Counted from the first letter of the stretch, positions 14,994 to 24,627 are shown. The stretch is DNA of 43,502 bases from Candidatus Methanoperedens nitratireducens (GCF_900196725.1 NZ_FZMP01000229.1:1-43502); one strand, 5' to 3'. Notes: generated from the letters alone by a model not told the origin. Numbers and translations are program-made.

Positions 14994-15458
14994 ATGGACA
15001 TTACAACGCCCCTTCTACCAAAACTATTAAATCTTAAAGAAAAATCAAGTGCCAGGGCTGTAGTGCTGCTTGACCCGACATATCTTAAAGGAGAAGCTTC
15101 ACATATAGCAGGAATTAAGACACCTGAAGTAAAACTTTCTTTTGAGGAACTGACAGAATATCTCACAGGATATGCTGCTTTTACAAAGAACTTTCTAAAA
15201 AATATACACATTGAAGACCCGCTGGCACCGAGAACAGTATATATCTCAACTGAAGACCGGAGGGTATATCTTTTCCATTTCTATGTCAAAACCAAACAAA
15301 AGACAGACCCATTTTCTATTTTCCTTGGACTCACTGTCAGAAAAAACATGGATGCAATTAAAGAAGGTAAAGAAAATCCATGGGAAATTCCACAGTACGT
15401 TTTTGATAATGCATGGGATACTATCAGAGAGATACAAGAGATATACAGTCGATTTTGA
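14994..15458 (+). CDS. Unknown 154-aa protein upstream of the giant cytochrome
   Basis: A soluble-looking, slightly basic protein (MDITTPLLPKLLNLKEKSSA to IQEIYSRF) with no signal peptide or membrane helix. Visible pieces are a strand-like ARAVVLLDPTYLKG and VYISTEDRRVYLFHFYVKTK. I do not recognise a family. A TATA-like CATATTTAATAG (about 14959-14970) suggests leaderless transcription from the ATG. The cytochrome gene starts 65 nt downstream on the same strand, so the two may be co-expressed. Confidence 0.72.
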   Translation: MDITTPLLPKLLNLKEKSSARAVVLLDPTYLKGEASHIAGIKTPEVKLSFEELTEYLTGYAAFTKNFLKNIHIEDPLAPRTVYISTEDRRVYLFHFYVKTKQKTDPFSIFLGLTVRKNMDAIKEGKENPWEIPQYVFDNAWDTIREIQEIYSRF

Positions 15459-15523
15459 TTTTTAACCATATCTAATAAAACTTGATATCGACAGGTTGAA
15501 TCTGATATGCAACTAAGATAATA

Positions 15524-18500
15524 ATGAGCACTTTATGGAACAATGCTAATATGCCATCTTTAGCGCTTATATTTGTCATACTATCAGGAGTAGTATCAGT
15601 CTTATTATTTTTTTTACCGGTAACCACGCAAACGACAGAGAGTTATACAAATGCACAGACATGGAATGAGTTGCCTGCCAGAATCAATGCAGTAAACAAC
15701 ATCCTGAGCACAACAGTCAACATCAGGTCATATGACAAAAGCAAAACACTGAAAAAAGTGGCAGTTCATCTCAAAGTAAACAAAGTAAGCAAGGGTGAAA
15801 TCGTACTGGATGACTACGGGAAGAACAGCCCTGTTTCAGTTCAGCTTCCTGCAAGGGCTGTGAAGTTCATGGAGATCGGTGCAAAGGATATTTCTTACTC
15901 TTCTGCAAATATAACCGTACGCTATACCGATGCTGAACTAGGTAGCGTTGATGAAAATTCCCTTTTGATATACCACTGGAGCGGTGAAGCATGGGAGCCT
16001 TTACCAACGACAGTGGATGTTTATAACAATACCCTGACAGCCACGACGACTTCTCTTTCGCCTTTCGGTGTGGCTGGAACTGTCACATATCGCTATCTTC
16101 CAAGCAATGGTATAGCGATTGCAAGTGGTATCGCCACTAATTGGGATTGCTCCGGAATAACCGGTTATGCAAGGTCAGAACTTACAAACGCGAGCAGTTC
16201 AGGTTGCGCGGACCGTAATGAAAGATCAAACGGTCTTCTTGATCCTGCAGTGGACATGTTCCTGAACACACCATATACCGTGGATACACAGGTCCAGGGT
16301 AACTGGTATTTCGGGCATTTCAGAGACAGGACATCCTCAGGCATTGTTACATTCAGGTTAATATACATCTATTCTAACGGAACAATAAATGCTCTTCCGG
16401 GTACGGGGAGCCAGGTGCTAAATGGTGCGGATAATAATTTCAACGTCTCGTTAACAGGCATCAGCGGAACTGTTCCCGCCGGTACCAAACTGGGTTTGAG
16501 AATGTCGTCATCCGCGGATATAGATATTATTGTGGGCGATACCGCTGGTGTGGGGAATGTAGCATCAGGCTATTTCTCGATAACAGACAATCCTGTTAGT
16601 GGTCAGCCCCCGCCAAATATAATCACGTGGGGCAATAATAAAACCAATAACCAAACTACATCTATCACCATAAACACCAGCGAAGCTGTTAGATTCAATG
16701 CAACAGCCAACCAGACGATAACTACATGGAACTGGTACAGGGACGATGTGAACCAGAACAACAACTTTGATAATTTCACAACTTCATGGAGCGCAGCAGG
16801 CAGCTACCATATTGACGTTAATGCTACGAACGCAAATGGAACAAGCAGCTCCATCAGATGGGACGTAACGGTAACGGCTCTGCCCGGGGAATCATCTGGA
16901 GGTACTCCGGACCTGAAATTGGCAGTCAACCGGCGCGTAATACTGGATGATCCCACATTTGCAGGAAGTTCAAAAGGCACGGGTTTTAGCATGCCTCCTG
17001 ACCCGGCGACCCAGGACCGGTATCCTGGCAATGATTGGGGAATAAGTGCGAACTACTGGAAAGATGAGGCAACGACTCTGCGTGTATATGCACTTGTCCT
17101 TAACCAGAGCGGATTTCCTCAGAGCGGGGCAGGTATAATATTCTCGGCTGTGAACGCCACAGGATATAAAAATATTACGTCCCCTACGGTAACAACATCT
17201 TCCTCCGGAGTGGCATCATACTTTTTTAACCTCGACACTCAGAGCTCATATGGTAACTGGACTATATGGGCAAATACGACCATTGAGGGTACCGACGTAA
17301 ACCGCTCCACAATGATAATATACAACTGGTGGGGCTGTGCATTGTGCCATGGAGAACCAAGCAATAAACTGGAAACCAGTGTTACTAAAGTACGTGGAAA
17401 TTCACCTTATTACAATAACCATACAACAACAGCCTTAGCGCGTTATCGTGAACCTCACTTAGGGGTCAGTAAATCTGAACACACAAATCATCAATCACAT
17501 GACCGAAACCCAGCCGGATACAGTGCTTTTCCAGATACAAAATGTACACACTGTCACCAATCCTATGATGGTTTACCGGGTGGGAATACCATTGCTACTT
17601 ACAGGATTTATACAGTGGACTATCATGGCGGCGGTACGAACAACCGATCATGTATAGACTGCCATGGGAACGTAGCTTCGTTAACTAACGGTATCCCGAA
17701 CATGCCCTCTTGTAACGATTCAGGCTGTCATGTTAACGAAAGCTTACAGAGAAACAAGAATCTGACGCAGGTGAGCACGACCAATACATCGCTCCTGGAC
17801 GGTAGAAATAACCCGAGAACGATGTTTTCCGACAATATCCCGACTTCTTCATCGCCTCTTAAAGCACATAAATTTGACCGGAACGTGCCGTGCATTATAT
17901 GCCATAACGCCATGCACAATCTTACAAAGCCTGACCCATCTGTACCGCAAAGCAGCAATATAACGGAATACACCCAGTGCACCTACTGCCACACTACCTA
18001 TAGCCGCCACAACGACAGCGTGAGCTGCACAGTATGTCATTCGCAGGATGTGCATCTAATAAAAGTGCTCGCCCAGAATGCCACTTATATCTATGACAGT
18101 ACTTCTTCTTCCAGGGGAAACTGTACTAACTGCCACCAGAACTCCTCTTTCTTCAGCACATTACTATCACAGCCAAAAGCAGGCAATCATTCAGGAAGTC
18201 CGCCTCAAATCCCGGGCACTTTAAAACATTCATCCAACCTCTCAAATGGCAGCATCTGGAACAGTACAACTACTCCTTACTGGACTTCAAGCAGCGGCTC
18301 ATGCTATTACTGCCATAACGATACAAAACATAATTCAACAGCCCTTGGCAAGATCAGCAGTCTCCTTGGAGATGCGAACAATACAAGGAACGGTTCTCTC
18401 AAGACCACCACCTGGTGTGCAGACTGCCATTATAACGAATCAGTCAATACCAACTATATGGGCACCCGGTGGTCTCCCAGTCCTCCGGTGATCACTTTCA

Positions 18501-21500
18501 ATAATACAGGTAAGAGCAGATGGCAGAACCACAGCAGTTTCTTATCGGGAGGCTATAAGGACAATGACTGTAATTTCTGTCATTCCCTGAATGGCACTTA
18601 TTTAGCTACCTCCTTGAATTACTCACACAGCCTTAACGAAGGAGTGGCTGGCGGAGCTAATTGTACTTCCTGTCATAACATCGGGGGCACAGCAGGTCCA
18701 GGCAGACTTGTGAACTTTACTGCCATGAACAATACCGGTGCCATTCACAGGAACCTGAATAGTGATGCTGTAACATCTCTCTCAGCAGAGAACAAGAAAT
18801 GCTGGGCATGCCACGGCAACGGCAGCCAGCCAGGAAATAGCCATCCTTCCAATTACAGGAATCCATACCGCTGTCCTGATTGCCATGTACCAGGCGCAGG
18901 GCAGAATTTTAATTTTACTCCTGCAAGCATACTCAACGTCACCCAGCACTACTGGAACGGTGCAAGTATCAAGACTTCAGCAGTTACCTCCTGTTATGAC
19001 TGCCATAACAAGAGCGAGATGATGCTCGGTGATCTTGATCCGGACAGTTCAGCCAGCGTGTATAGCGGTGCTAACGGCGGTAATAACAGCACAAGCCATT
19101 ACGGCAGGAAAAGACCTGATCTACGCACCTGGAATTCCGGTCTATCTGTGAACTGCGGTTACTGCCACAAGAACGCAAGCACTGCTTTTTCAACAGCCAT
19201 GATCGATCCTGCATATAATAGTTCGATCCAGAATCACAGCCTCAGCCAGGCATCTCCGGACTGTTTCAATTCAACCTGTCACTCAAGCGGCTGGATACAT
19301 AACAGCACTCTTAATAAACCTGCATTCAGTCTGCCCAGCACCGCCTATTGCCAGAACTGCCATGCAGATAAACAGAAACATAACAACTCCCAGGACTGCA
19401 GCAGGTGTCACATAAACAGCACAAGTAGCGATACTATTCACCCCATAAAATATATCCAGACGGGGGGCAGCTATGCCAGCACGAGCACGCAGGCGGCAAA
19501 CTGTACCAACTGCCACCAGGATACGGGATTGAGCGGGTTCAGTGCTCCAATCGTCCCGAATACTCTTAAGCACTCATCCAACTTCTCAAACGGCACTATC
19601 TGGGGCACGTTCTGGACATCAGAGGAGGGAGCATGTTATTACTGCCACAGCAATACGAAACATAACGCGACAGCCCTCGGCAGGATAAATGCTCTGCTAG
19701 CGGATTCGAACAACACAGGAAATGGCTCCCTTACAACCACAACATGGTGTGCAGACTGCCATTACAATGATTCTGTGAATATAAATTATAAAGGCAACCA
19801 GTGGTCTCCCAATCCGCCGGTGATCACAGTTAACAATACAGGTAATAGCAACTGGGTGAACCACAGCAGTTTCTTATCAGGAGGGTACAGGGATAATGAT
19901 TGTAAGGCATGTCATGCCCTGAACGGCACCTATTCATCCACATCACTGAACTATTCCCACAGCCTTAATGAAGGGGTGGCTGGTGGGGCTAATTGTATCG
20001 CCTGCCACGATACAGGAGGAAGAGGGGCACCGGATAACAAAAGGATACTCGCATCTGTCGTAAAGCAGGGAGTACATGGGAACTTAAATGCCGATGCCAC
20101 CAATTCCTCTGCCGTGGACATAGTAAGTAAAGCTTGCTGGGCATGTCACGGAGAAGGTACTGAACCTGACAGACATCCATCCCGATATAAGTCTCCGCGT
20201 AAATGCGGTAACAATGATTGTCACTCACTTTCTCAGTCTTTCAAAGCACCTATGGTCTATTCTCATTTCAAAGATGCCGGACTGAACAGCAATCCTGACA
20301 ACGCCGTTAATTACAACATATCTACCCGGTACTCATGTGAATCATGCCACTCTAACAGCCTGCTTGAAAAAAGTGAAAATCTTAACGCTTCTGTCGCTCA
20401 CTATGCCACCACCGAGAACCTGATAGATTCCATAAACTGCATGTATTGCCATCTGGATAGGGACAATGCGATAAAGTGGGGTAATGCCACTGAGATAAAT
20501 AAAAACAGAACAGCTCTGATTGAAATGGACAGAGAACAGAATAAATTCACGGCTCATACAGGGGAGTTCGTAGAGCTTGGTCTGGGATATAGAATAAAGG
20601 TAAAAGATATCTCAAAACAGAGAGGCAGTGCAGCCATAGAACTATATCAGTCTGAAAATCTGATAGATAGCAGGCTGGTCAATGTCGGACAGTATATCTA
20701 TGAAGAGAGACGCATAATAAACAACGCATCCCTTAAAATTCCGGTTATTGTTCTTAATATAACAGCCATGTTCATTTCCGGTAATGATAACTTTATGCAA
20801 TTTGAGGGCTGGCGGATAAAAAGACTGCATGAAGAGAACAAAACAACATCCTGTTACCTCTGCCATTTCAACGGCATTATTGAAAAACGCAGATATACGG
20901 TAATAGACCGAATGGATGAGGATATATATTACACAGAGCTATTATTAAATTCCTCGGACAAAGAAGAATACGATCAGCAGCAAGCCCTGCAGATACTGGC
21001 TGTTAAAACCCCGAAAGATGCGTATACGGATATAGGAATATCAAGAAGAAAGACCTTAAAGGAAGGGCAGAGGTGGAATATAGGAGAACGTTATAGTCTT
21101 ACTTTGAAAGATGTTGCCGCAAATAGCGGCTCAGCCGTGTTTTTGTTGGAAGTGGGCAATAAGACTTATTCAGATATTGTTGAAAAAGGGGAGATATTCA
21201 ATTATGAATCGGGTATAAATTATCCTGGATATAAGTACAGCAACATTACAATATTCAGGGCAAAGGTATCTGAAATATCACAAGGAAAACCCAATATAGT
21301 TATCCTGGAAGATATTATGGCACTGTCACCGGAAATAAAGGCAATGAAAGATAATTCCACAATATATGGATATAATGCAAGCTGGCTATGGGAAAATTCC
21401 ACTTTTCTGACTGGTAGAATCCCGGCCAATTTGCATTCACCGTTGCTGATTGACGGCAGGGACGGGGGTGCAAATTGCATATCATGCCATAATATCAGAG

Positions 21501-22195
21501 AACTGGGATTCCATAGTACCGTCAATCAAGGGGCATCAGCCGGTATTGTTCCTGCTGTCAATAAAGCCTGCTGGGCGTGCCATGGGACTGGAAAAGAACC
21601 GGAACGGCATCCTGCAAGTCATAAAAAACCCAGGCAGTGTAAATCATGCCATGTAGAGCGCAAAGTGCCGTTTTTTAATGCCACCTATATCGGAAATGAG
21701 AACCACAGTGCAACTGAGGAGTGCAGTCCATGCCATGTTGTGGATAAACACAGGATAATACGTTTCAAAGTGACCCCAAGTATAAAGATGCTGTCATTAT
21801 CTAAAAAAGACGTTTATGCCGGGGAAGAAGTTATTATCAATGCTACTGCCGTTTCAGGATACAGAATGAGCATTCGACGCATTGAATATTATGCGGATTC
21901 TCCGTCTAATGCACTTCCCATGTCGGCACTGGATGGCTCTTTTGATGAGCGGGTCGAAGAAGCGACAGCCAGTATCGATACAACCGGGTTAAAGCCCGGG
22001 ATACATTCAATTTATATCAGGGCGATGGAGCGTGATGAGACGTGGGGTCCGGAAAGTACGATATCTCTGGTTGTGAAAGAAGATGAACCGCATGTATCTG
22101 GTAAATCAGAGAGAGCACCATTCCCGCTTCTATGGTTTATAATATTTATAATAATTATATCGTTGCTGCTGATTATTTCCTTGGGAAAATCATAA
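15524..22195 (+). CDS. Giant surface multihaem cytochrome c (33 haem motifs) with S-layer-like domains
   Basis: 2223 aa. An N-terminal hydrophobic helix (residues ~11-33) acts as signal or anchor. Residues ~90-190 resemble a PGF-pre-PGF module (YTDAELGSVDENSLLIYHWS). Then come a beta domain, a PKD-like domain (~370-450) and an Ig-like domain (~500-595). From residue 605 to about 2071 I count 33 c-type haem motifs: 30 CxxCH and three CX4CH (CNDSGCH, CFNSTCH, CGNNDCH). Between haems 28 and 30 lie two beta-rich stretches (~1660-1770 and ~1790-1940) resembling Methanosarcinales S-layer domains. An Ig-like domain (~2085-2190) and a C-terminal membrane helix (LLWFIIFIIIISLLLIISL) follow. Many N-x-S/T sequons suggest surface glycosylation. 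It probably carries electrons across the S-layer. It overlaps a convergent gene by 23 nt. Confidence 0.96.
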   Translation: MSTLWNNANMPSLALIFVILSGVVSVLLFFLPVTTQTTESYTNAQTWNELPARINAVNNILSTTVNIRSYDKSKTLKKVAVHLKVNKVSKGEIVLDDYGKNSPVSVQLPARAVKFMEIGAKDISYSSANITVRYTDAELGSVDENSLLIYHWSGEAWEPLPTTVDVYNNTLTATTTSLSPFGVAGTVTYRYLPSNGIAIASGIATNWDCSGITGYARSELTNASSSGCADRNERSNGLLDPAVDMFLNTPYTVDTQVQGNWYFGHFRDRTSSGIVTFRLIYIYSNGTINALPGTGSQVLNGADNNFNVSLTGISGTVPAGTKLGLRMSSSADIDIIVGDTAGVGNVASGYFSITDNPVSGQPPPNIITWGNNKTNNQTTSITINTSEAVRFNATANQTITTWNWYRDDVNQNNNFDNFTTSWSAAGSYHIDVNATNANGTSSSIRWDVTVTALPGESSGGTPDLKLAVNRRVILDDPTFAGSSKGTGFSMPPDPATQDRYPGNDWGISANYWKDEATTLRVYALVLNQSGFPQSGAGIIFSAVNATGYKNITSPTVTTSSSGVASYFFNLDTQSSYGNWTIWANTTIEGTDVNRSTMIIYNWWGCALCHGEPSNKLETSVTKVRGNSPYYNNHTTTALARYREPHLGVSKSEHTNHQSHDRNPAGYSAFPDTKCTHCHQSYDGLPGGNTIATYRIYTVDYHGGGTNNRSCIDCHGNVASLTNGIPNMPSCNDSGCHVNESLQRNKNLTQVSTTNTSLLDGRNNPRTMFSDNIPTSSSPLKAHKFDRNVPCIICHNAMHNLTKPDPSVPQSSNITEYTQCTYCHTTYSRHNDSVSCTVCHSQDVHLIKVLAQNATYIYDSTSSSRGNCTNCHQNSSFFSTLLSQPKAGNHSGSPPQIPGTLKHSSNLSNGSIWNSTTTPYWTSSSGSCYYCHNDTKHNSTALGKISSLLGDANNTRNGSLKTTTWCADCHYNESVNTNYMGTRWSPSPPVITFNNTGKSRWQNHSSFLSGGYKDNDCNFCHSLNGTYLATSLNYSHSLNEGVAGGANCTSCHNIGGTAGPGRLVNFTAMNNTGAIHRNLNSDAVTSLSAENKKCWACHGNGSQPGNSHPSNYRNPYRCPDCHVPGAGQNFNFTPASILNVTQHYWNGASIKTSAVTSCYDCHNKSEMMLGDLDPDSSASVYSGANGGNNSTSHYGRKRPDLRTWNSGLSVNCGYCHKNASTAFSTAMIDPAYNSSIQNHSLSQASPDCFNSTCHSSGWIHNSTLNKPAFSLPSTAYCQNCHADKQKHNNSQDCSRCHINSTSSDTIHPIKYIQTGGSYASTSTQAANCTNCHQDTGLSGFSAPIVPNTLKHSSNFSNGTIWGTFWTSEEGACYYCHSNTKHNATALGRINALLADSNNTGNGSLTTTTWCADCHYNDSVNINYKGNQWSPNPPVITVNNTGNSNWVNHSSFLSGGYRDNDCKACHALNGTYSSTSLNYSHSLNEGVAGGANCIACHDTGGRGAPDNKRILASVVKQGVHGNLNADATNSSAVDIVSKACWACHGEGTEPDRHPSRYKSPRKCGNNDCHSLSQSFKAPMVYSHFKDAGLNSNPDNAVNYNISTRYSCESCHSNSLLEKSENLNASVAHYATTENLIDSINCMYCHLDRDNAIKWGNATEINKNRTALIEMDREQNKFTAHTGEFVELGLGYRIKVKDISKQRGSAAIELYQSENLIDSRLVNVGQYIYEERRIINNASLKIPVIVLNITAMFISGNDNFMQFEGWRIKRLHEENKTTSCYLCHFNGIIEKRRYTVIDRMDEDIYYTELLLNSSDKEEYDQQQALQILAVKTPKDAYTDIGISRRKTLKEGQRWNIGERYSLTLKDVAANSGSAVFLLEVGNKTYSDIVEKGEIFNYESGINYPGYKYSNITIFRAKVSEISQGKPNIVILEDIMALSPEIKAMKDNSTIYGYNASWLWENSTFLTGRIPANLHSPLLIDGRDGGANCISCHNIRELGFHSTVNQGASAGIVPAVNKACWACHGTGKEPERHPASHKKPRQCKSCHVERKVPFFNATYIGNENHSATEECSPCHVVDKHRIIRFKVTPSIKMLSLSKKDVYAGEEVIINATAVSGYRMSIRRIEYYADSPSNALPMSALDGSFDERVEEATASIDTTGLKPGIHSIYIRAMERDETWGPESTISLVVKEDEPHVSGKSERAPFPLLWFIIFIIIISLLLIISLGKS
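18118..18890 (+). repeat. Internal heptahaem module, copy 1 (within the cytochrome)
   Basis: Encodes haems 8-14, from NCTNCHQNSSF to YRCPDCH. It is repeated at 19495-20222 with the same order and spacing of motifs, including TLKHSSN, CYYCHNDTKHN, TWCADCHYN, NHSSFLSGGY, SLNYSHSLNEGVAGGANC and CWACHG. DNA identity is high over long stretches (by eye about 75-80%). Confidence 0.92.
19495..20222 (+). repeat. Internal heptahaem module, copy 2 (within the cytochrome)
   Basis: Encodes haems 20-26, from NCTNCHQDTG to KCGNNDCH. It matches copy 1 along its length; the last site has changed from CPDCH to the longer CGNNDCH. A third, partial copy (haems 30-32, about 21467-21655) keeps ANCISCHN, KACWACHGTGKEPERHP and QCKSCH. 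Confidence 0.92.
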
Positions 22196-22523
22196 CGAAC
22201 CATTCATAAGCAAGGATGACAAGAAATACGAGCGCCGTAAACTCTAATATGTCTGAAAGCTGATATACCCAACCTGTCTTTGCGATGTAGTTCAGCGATT
22301 GCAGAAGATCTATGAACTGGTGAGATGCTAAAAAAGCTCCTGAAAGGAAGGTGTGTATCCAGTTCTTTGTGATGAAATTTTTATTCAGAAACACCCGGGC
22401 TTTAAGAACATCTATATCGATATTATTCCATTTTAACCATATTCTTAACACGAAATAAAGTCCTATTAATGCAGCTATAACCGAACTGCTGCTACGTACG
22501 GTAAATAAATATATATTATCCAT
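22173..22523 (-). CDS. Unknown small membrane protein, convergent with the cytochrome
   Basis: 116 aa with about three hydrophobic segments: SSVIAALIGLYFVLRIWL, HTFLSGAFLASHQFIDLL and LEFTALVFLVILAYEWFVMI. No family recognised. The 3' end overlaps the cytochrome gene's 3' end by 23 nt in a tail-to-tail arrangement. It could be a membrane partner of the surface cytochrome, but position alone does not show that. There are conserved-looking charged residues (KARVFLNKNFITKNW) between helices 1 and 2. Confidence 0.72.
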   Translation of the reverse strand: MDNIYLFTVRSSSSVIAALIGLYFVLRIWLKWNNIDIDVLKARVFLNKNFITKNWIHTFLSGAFLASHQFIDLLQSLNYIAKTGWVYQLSDILEFTALVFLVILAYEWFVMIFPRK

Positions 22524-23016
22524 TTTTCTCCACCAGAGTTTTTCAAAACCAAAACCTGTTTACGGCTTAATCTTAGTTCTCATTACACCAATCATTTCAC
22601 ATTTTAATTATCGTTTGTGTGAAGAAAGTGTGATTAAAGAATAGCTGCTGTGTTGAATAAATCCTCGGATTCCCGGCATACCCGCTCTGACGCTCTTTAA
22701 ATAACTCATCAATAGTGTCCTGAGACTGGTTGAATAACCCATAAAAATTTTCGTCAGATTATAGCATGGATTTTTTATAGATTAATTAATATATTCCCGG
22801 CTCATCATGTGAAAATATGCCAGGTTTCCCTCGTAACAGTTCCTAAAAGCCCGAAATAATTATTAACATGCGTTCATGCGTAAATGATACACAACCGCTA
22901 TGTTATGATGTAGTAATCTGGGTTTTTGGGAAAATTTTAAATGATCATAATACAATACCCCCCCCGGCTTTAACTCATTAGCATTATTATCATGTATATG
23001 ATAAAAAATAGATAAA
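22524..23016. other. Long intergenic region upstream of cdrS-ftsZ
   Basis: About 490 nt without a convincing gene. It holds a run of eight C at about 22958-22965 and AT-rich tracts such as TTTTTTATAGATTAATTAAT near 22770. No tRNA or repeat was recognised. Such a long leader side is common before archaeal cell-division operons and may hold further regulatory sites. Confidence 0.5.
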
Positions 23017-23061
23017 TTTATATAGTATGCTGTGATACATGTGTCTGACAAATGTCAGACA
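23017..23061 (+). promoter_or_regulatory. cdrS-ftsZ promoter with palindromic operator
   Basis: The TATA box TTTATATA (23017-23024) predicts a start near 23043-23048. Exactly there lies a perfect inverted repeat, TGTCTGACA (23042-23050), AA, TGTCAGACA (23053-23061). A palindrome over the start site is the classical place for a repressor. The first gene encodes a ribbon-helix-helix protein that would bind such a site as a dimer, so autoregulation is likely (inference). Confidence 0.7.
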
Positions 23062-23116
23062 AATGGCATACTAAAGGCGTACAGGTGTATGTCTACTGCC
23101 GAGGGAGATACCAATA

Positions 23117-23341
23117 ATGCAAAGAGTAACACTAAGGCTCCCGGAACAGCAACTAAAAATGATCGACATGTTAGTAGAGTATGGTGAATTTCCGTCCGCA
23201 AGCGAAGCAATCAGGACGGCTATAAGGGATTTAATCGATCAGAGAAGCGAAAAATTGGTCGGCAGGATCAAACTGTTCGAAAAAACGCAGGAGCAATCCA
23301 AGAATGCGGATAGTTATCTGCGTTTAAAAGACGAGCAATAA
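23117..23341 (+). CDS. cdrS: CdrS-like ribbon-helix-helix transcription regulator
   Basis: 74 aa. The first 45 residues are a ribbon-helix-helix domain: QRVTLRLPEQQLKMIDMLVE (DNA-binding strand and helix 1) and GEFPSASEAIRTAIRDLIDQ (helix 2). A charged C-terminal tail follows. It lies 36 nt before ftsZ on the same strand. In haloarchaea the short RHH protein CdrS is co-transcribed with ftsZ2 and controls division genes, and the pairing is conserved in Euryarchaeota. I use the symbol by that context. GAGGGAG lies about 10 nt before the ATG. Confidence 0.85.
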   Translation: MQRVTLRLPEQQLKMIDMLVEYGEFPSASEAIRTAIRDLIDQRSEKLVGRIKLFEKTQEQSKNADSYLRLKDEQ

Positions 23342-23377
23342 GACGAACAATAAATAATAATCAGGAGGGGATGAATA

Positions 23378-24526
23378 ATGGAATCATTTGTGCAAGATGC
23401 ACTTAAAATGGCGGAAAAGGAACAGCAGATAAAGAGAGCAGCTACAGGCGCGGCTGAAGACGTTGAGGATTTCGGCACGCCGAAAATCGTTGTGGTCGGA
23501 TGCGGTGGCGGCGGCAACAACACAGTAAATCGTCTTTACAACATCGGAGTAGCAGGCGCGGATACGATCGCGATAAACACCGATAAGATCCATCTCGATA
23601 TCACCCAGGCAGACAAGAAAATATTGATCGGCAAATCAATAACAAGAGGACTTGGCGCAGGCGGCTTCCCTGAGATAGGGAAAAGAGCGGCTGAACTTGC
23701 AAGGGGAACTCTTGAAGAGGTTCTCAAGAACGCGAACCTCGTATTCGTAACTGCCGGCATGGGCGGCGGAACAGGAACAGGCGTGGCTCCGGTCGTTGCG
23801 CAGATAGCCAAGGACCAGGGCGCAATCGTAATAGGGATGGTCACAAGCCCGTTCAGGGTCGAGAGAGCAAGAATGGTTAAAGCGGAAGAAGGCCTGGATG
23901 ATCTGAGGAATTCGGCAGACACGGTTATTGTACTTGATAATAACCGACTCCTTGACTATGTGCCCAACCTCCCGATCGACCAGGCATTCTCTGTAATGGA
24001 CCAGTTGATCTCAGAGACCGTAAAAGGCATTTCCGAGACCATAACCCAGCCCTCACTGATCAACCTTGACTACGCTGATGTCAGGGCTATAATGAAGGGC
24101 GGAGGACTTGCAGTAATGCTTGTCGGCGAAGCGAAGGGACAGGACAAGGCAAAGGAAGTCGTAAGAGCGGCATTGAACCATCCGTTGCTCGATGTGGATA
24201 CCAACGGCGCAACAGGGTGCCTGTTGCACATCACAGGCGGGCCGGATATGTCCCTGCACGAGGCAGAACAGATAGCATCCTCGCTGACCTACGAGCTTGA
24301 TTCCCATGCCAACGTGATATGGGGCGCAAGAGTAAGGAAGGATTACGAGAGCAAGGTGCGCTGTATGGCCATAATGACAGGCATCAAATCAGCCCAGATA
24401 ATGGGCCCGAAAAGTCAAAGGGAAGCTTCAAGAGAAGCACGTGCCAGCCCGGCTCTTGCCGGGAAACCCCGAGTAGCGGCTGTCAGAGGGGTCACAGGCG
24501 GCTCAATAATCGACCAGATCCTGTAA
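23378..24526 (+). CDS. ftsZ: Cell-division GTPase FtsZ
   Basis: 382 aa. The tubulin/FtsZ GTPase has [15 protein letters not shown] at residues 39-53, the signature [12 protein letters not shown] (T4 loop, 127-138) and the T7-loop [11 protein letters not shown] that completes a neighbour's active site. The N-terminal ~35 residues are a charged, probably helical extension. The C-terminus after ~350 is a flexible linker ending in GGSIIDQIL, a likely short peptide for binding partners such as SepF. FtsZ polymerises into the division ring. GGAGGGG precedes the ATG. The linkage to a CdrS-like gene suggests the FtsZ2 lineage, which is not proven here. Confidence 0.97.
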   Translation: MESFVQDALKMAEKEQQIKRAATGAAEDVEDFGTPKIVVVGCGGGGNNTVNRLYNIGVAGADTIAINTDKIHLDITQADKKILIGKSITRGLGAGGFPEIGKRAAELARGTLEEVLKNANLVFVTAGMGGGTGTGVAPVVAQIAKDQGAIVIGMVTSPFRVERARMVKAEEGLDDLRNSADTVIVLDNNRLLDYVPNLPIDQAFSVMDQLISETVKGISETITQPSLINLDYADVRAIMKGGGLAVMLVGEAKGQDKAKEVVRAALNHPLLDVDTNGATGCLLHITGGPDMSLHEAEQIASSLTYELDSHANVIWGARVRKDYESKVRCMAIMTGIKSAQIMGPKSQREASREARASPALAGKPRVAAVRGVTGGSIIDQIL

Positions 24527-24564
24527 CTATACAAATCGTAAAGACTGACAGACTAAAGGCGCGG

Positions 24565-24597
24565 GTCCGGCAAGAGGGTATTGCCGGACTATTTTTT
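24565..24597 (+). terminator. Strong hairpin terminator after ftsZ
   Basis: GTCCGGCAA (24565-24573) and TTGCCGGAC (24581-24589) form a perfect 9-bp stem with a 7-nt loop, followed by TATTTTTT. It lies about 40 nt after the ftsZ stop. It ends transcription before the convergent metalloprotease gene and looks like a textbook intrinsic terminator. Confidence 0.85.
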
Positions 24598-24627
24598 ATC
24601 ATCTTTGAGGCCTTGGTAAAAATAGGT

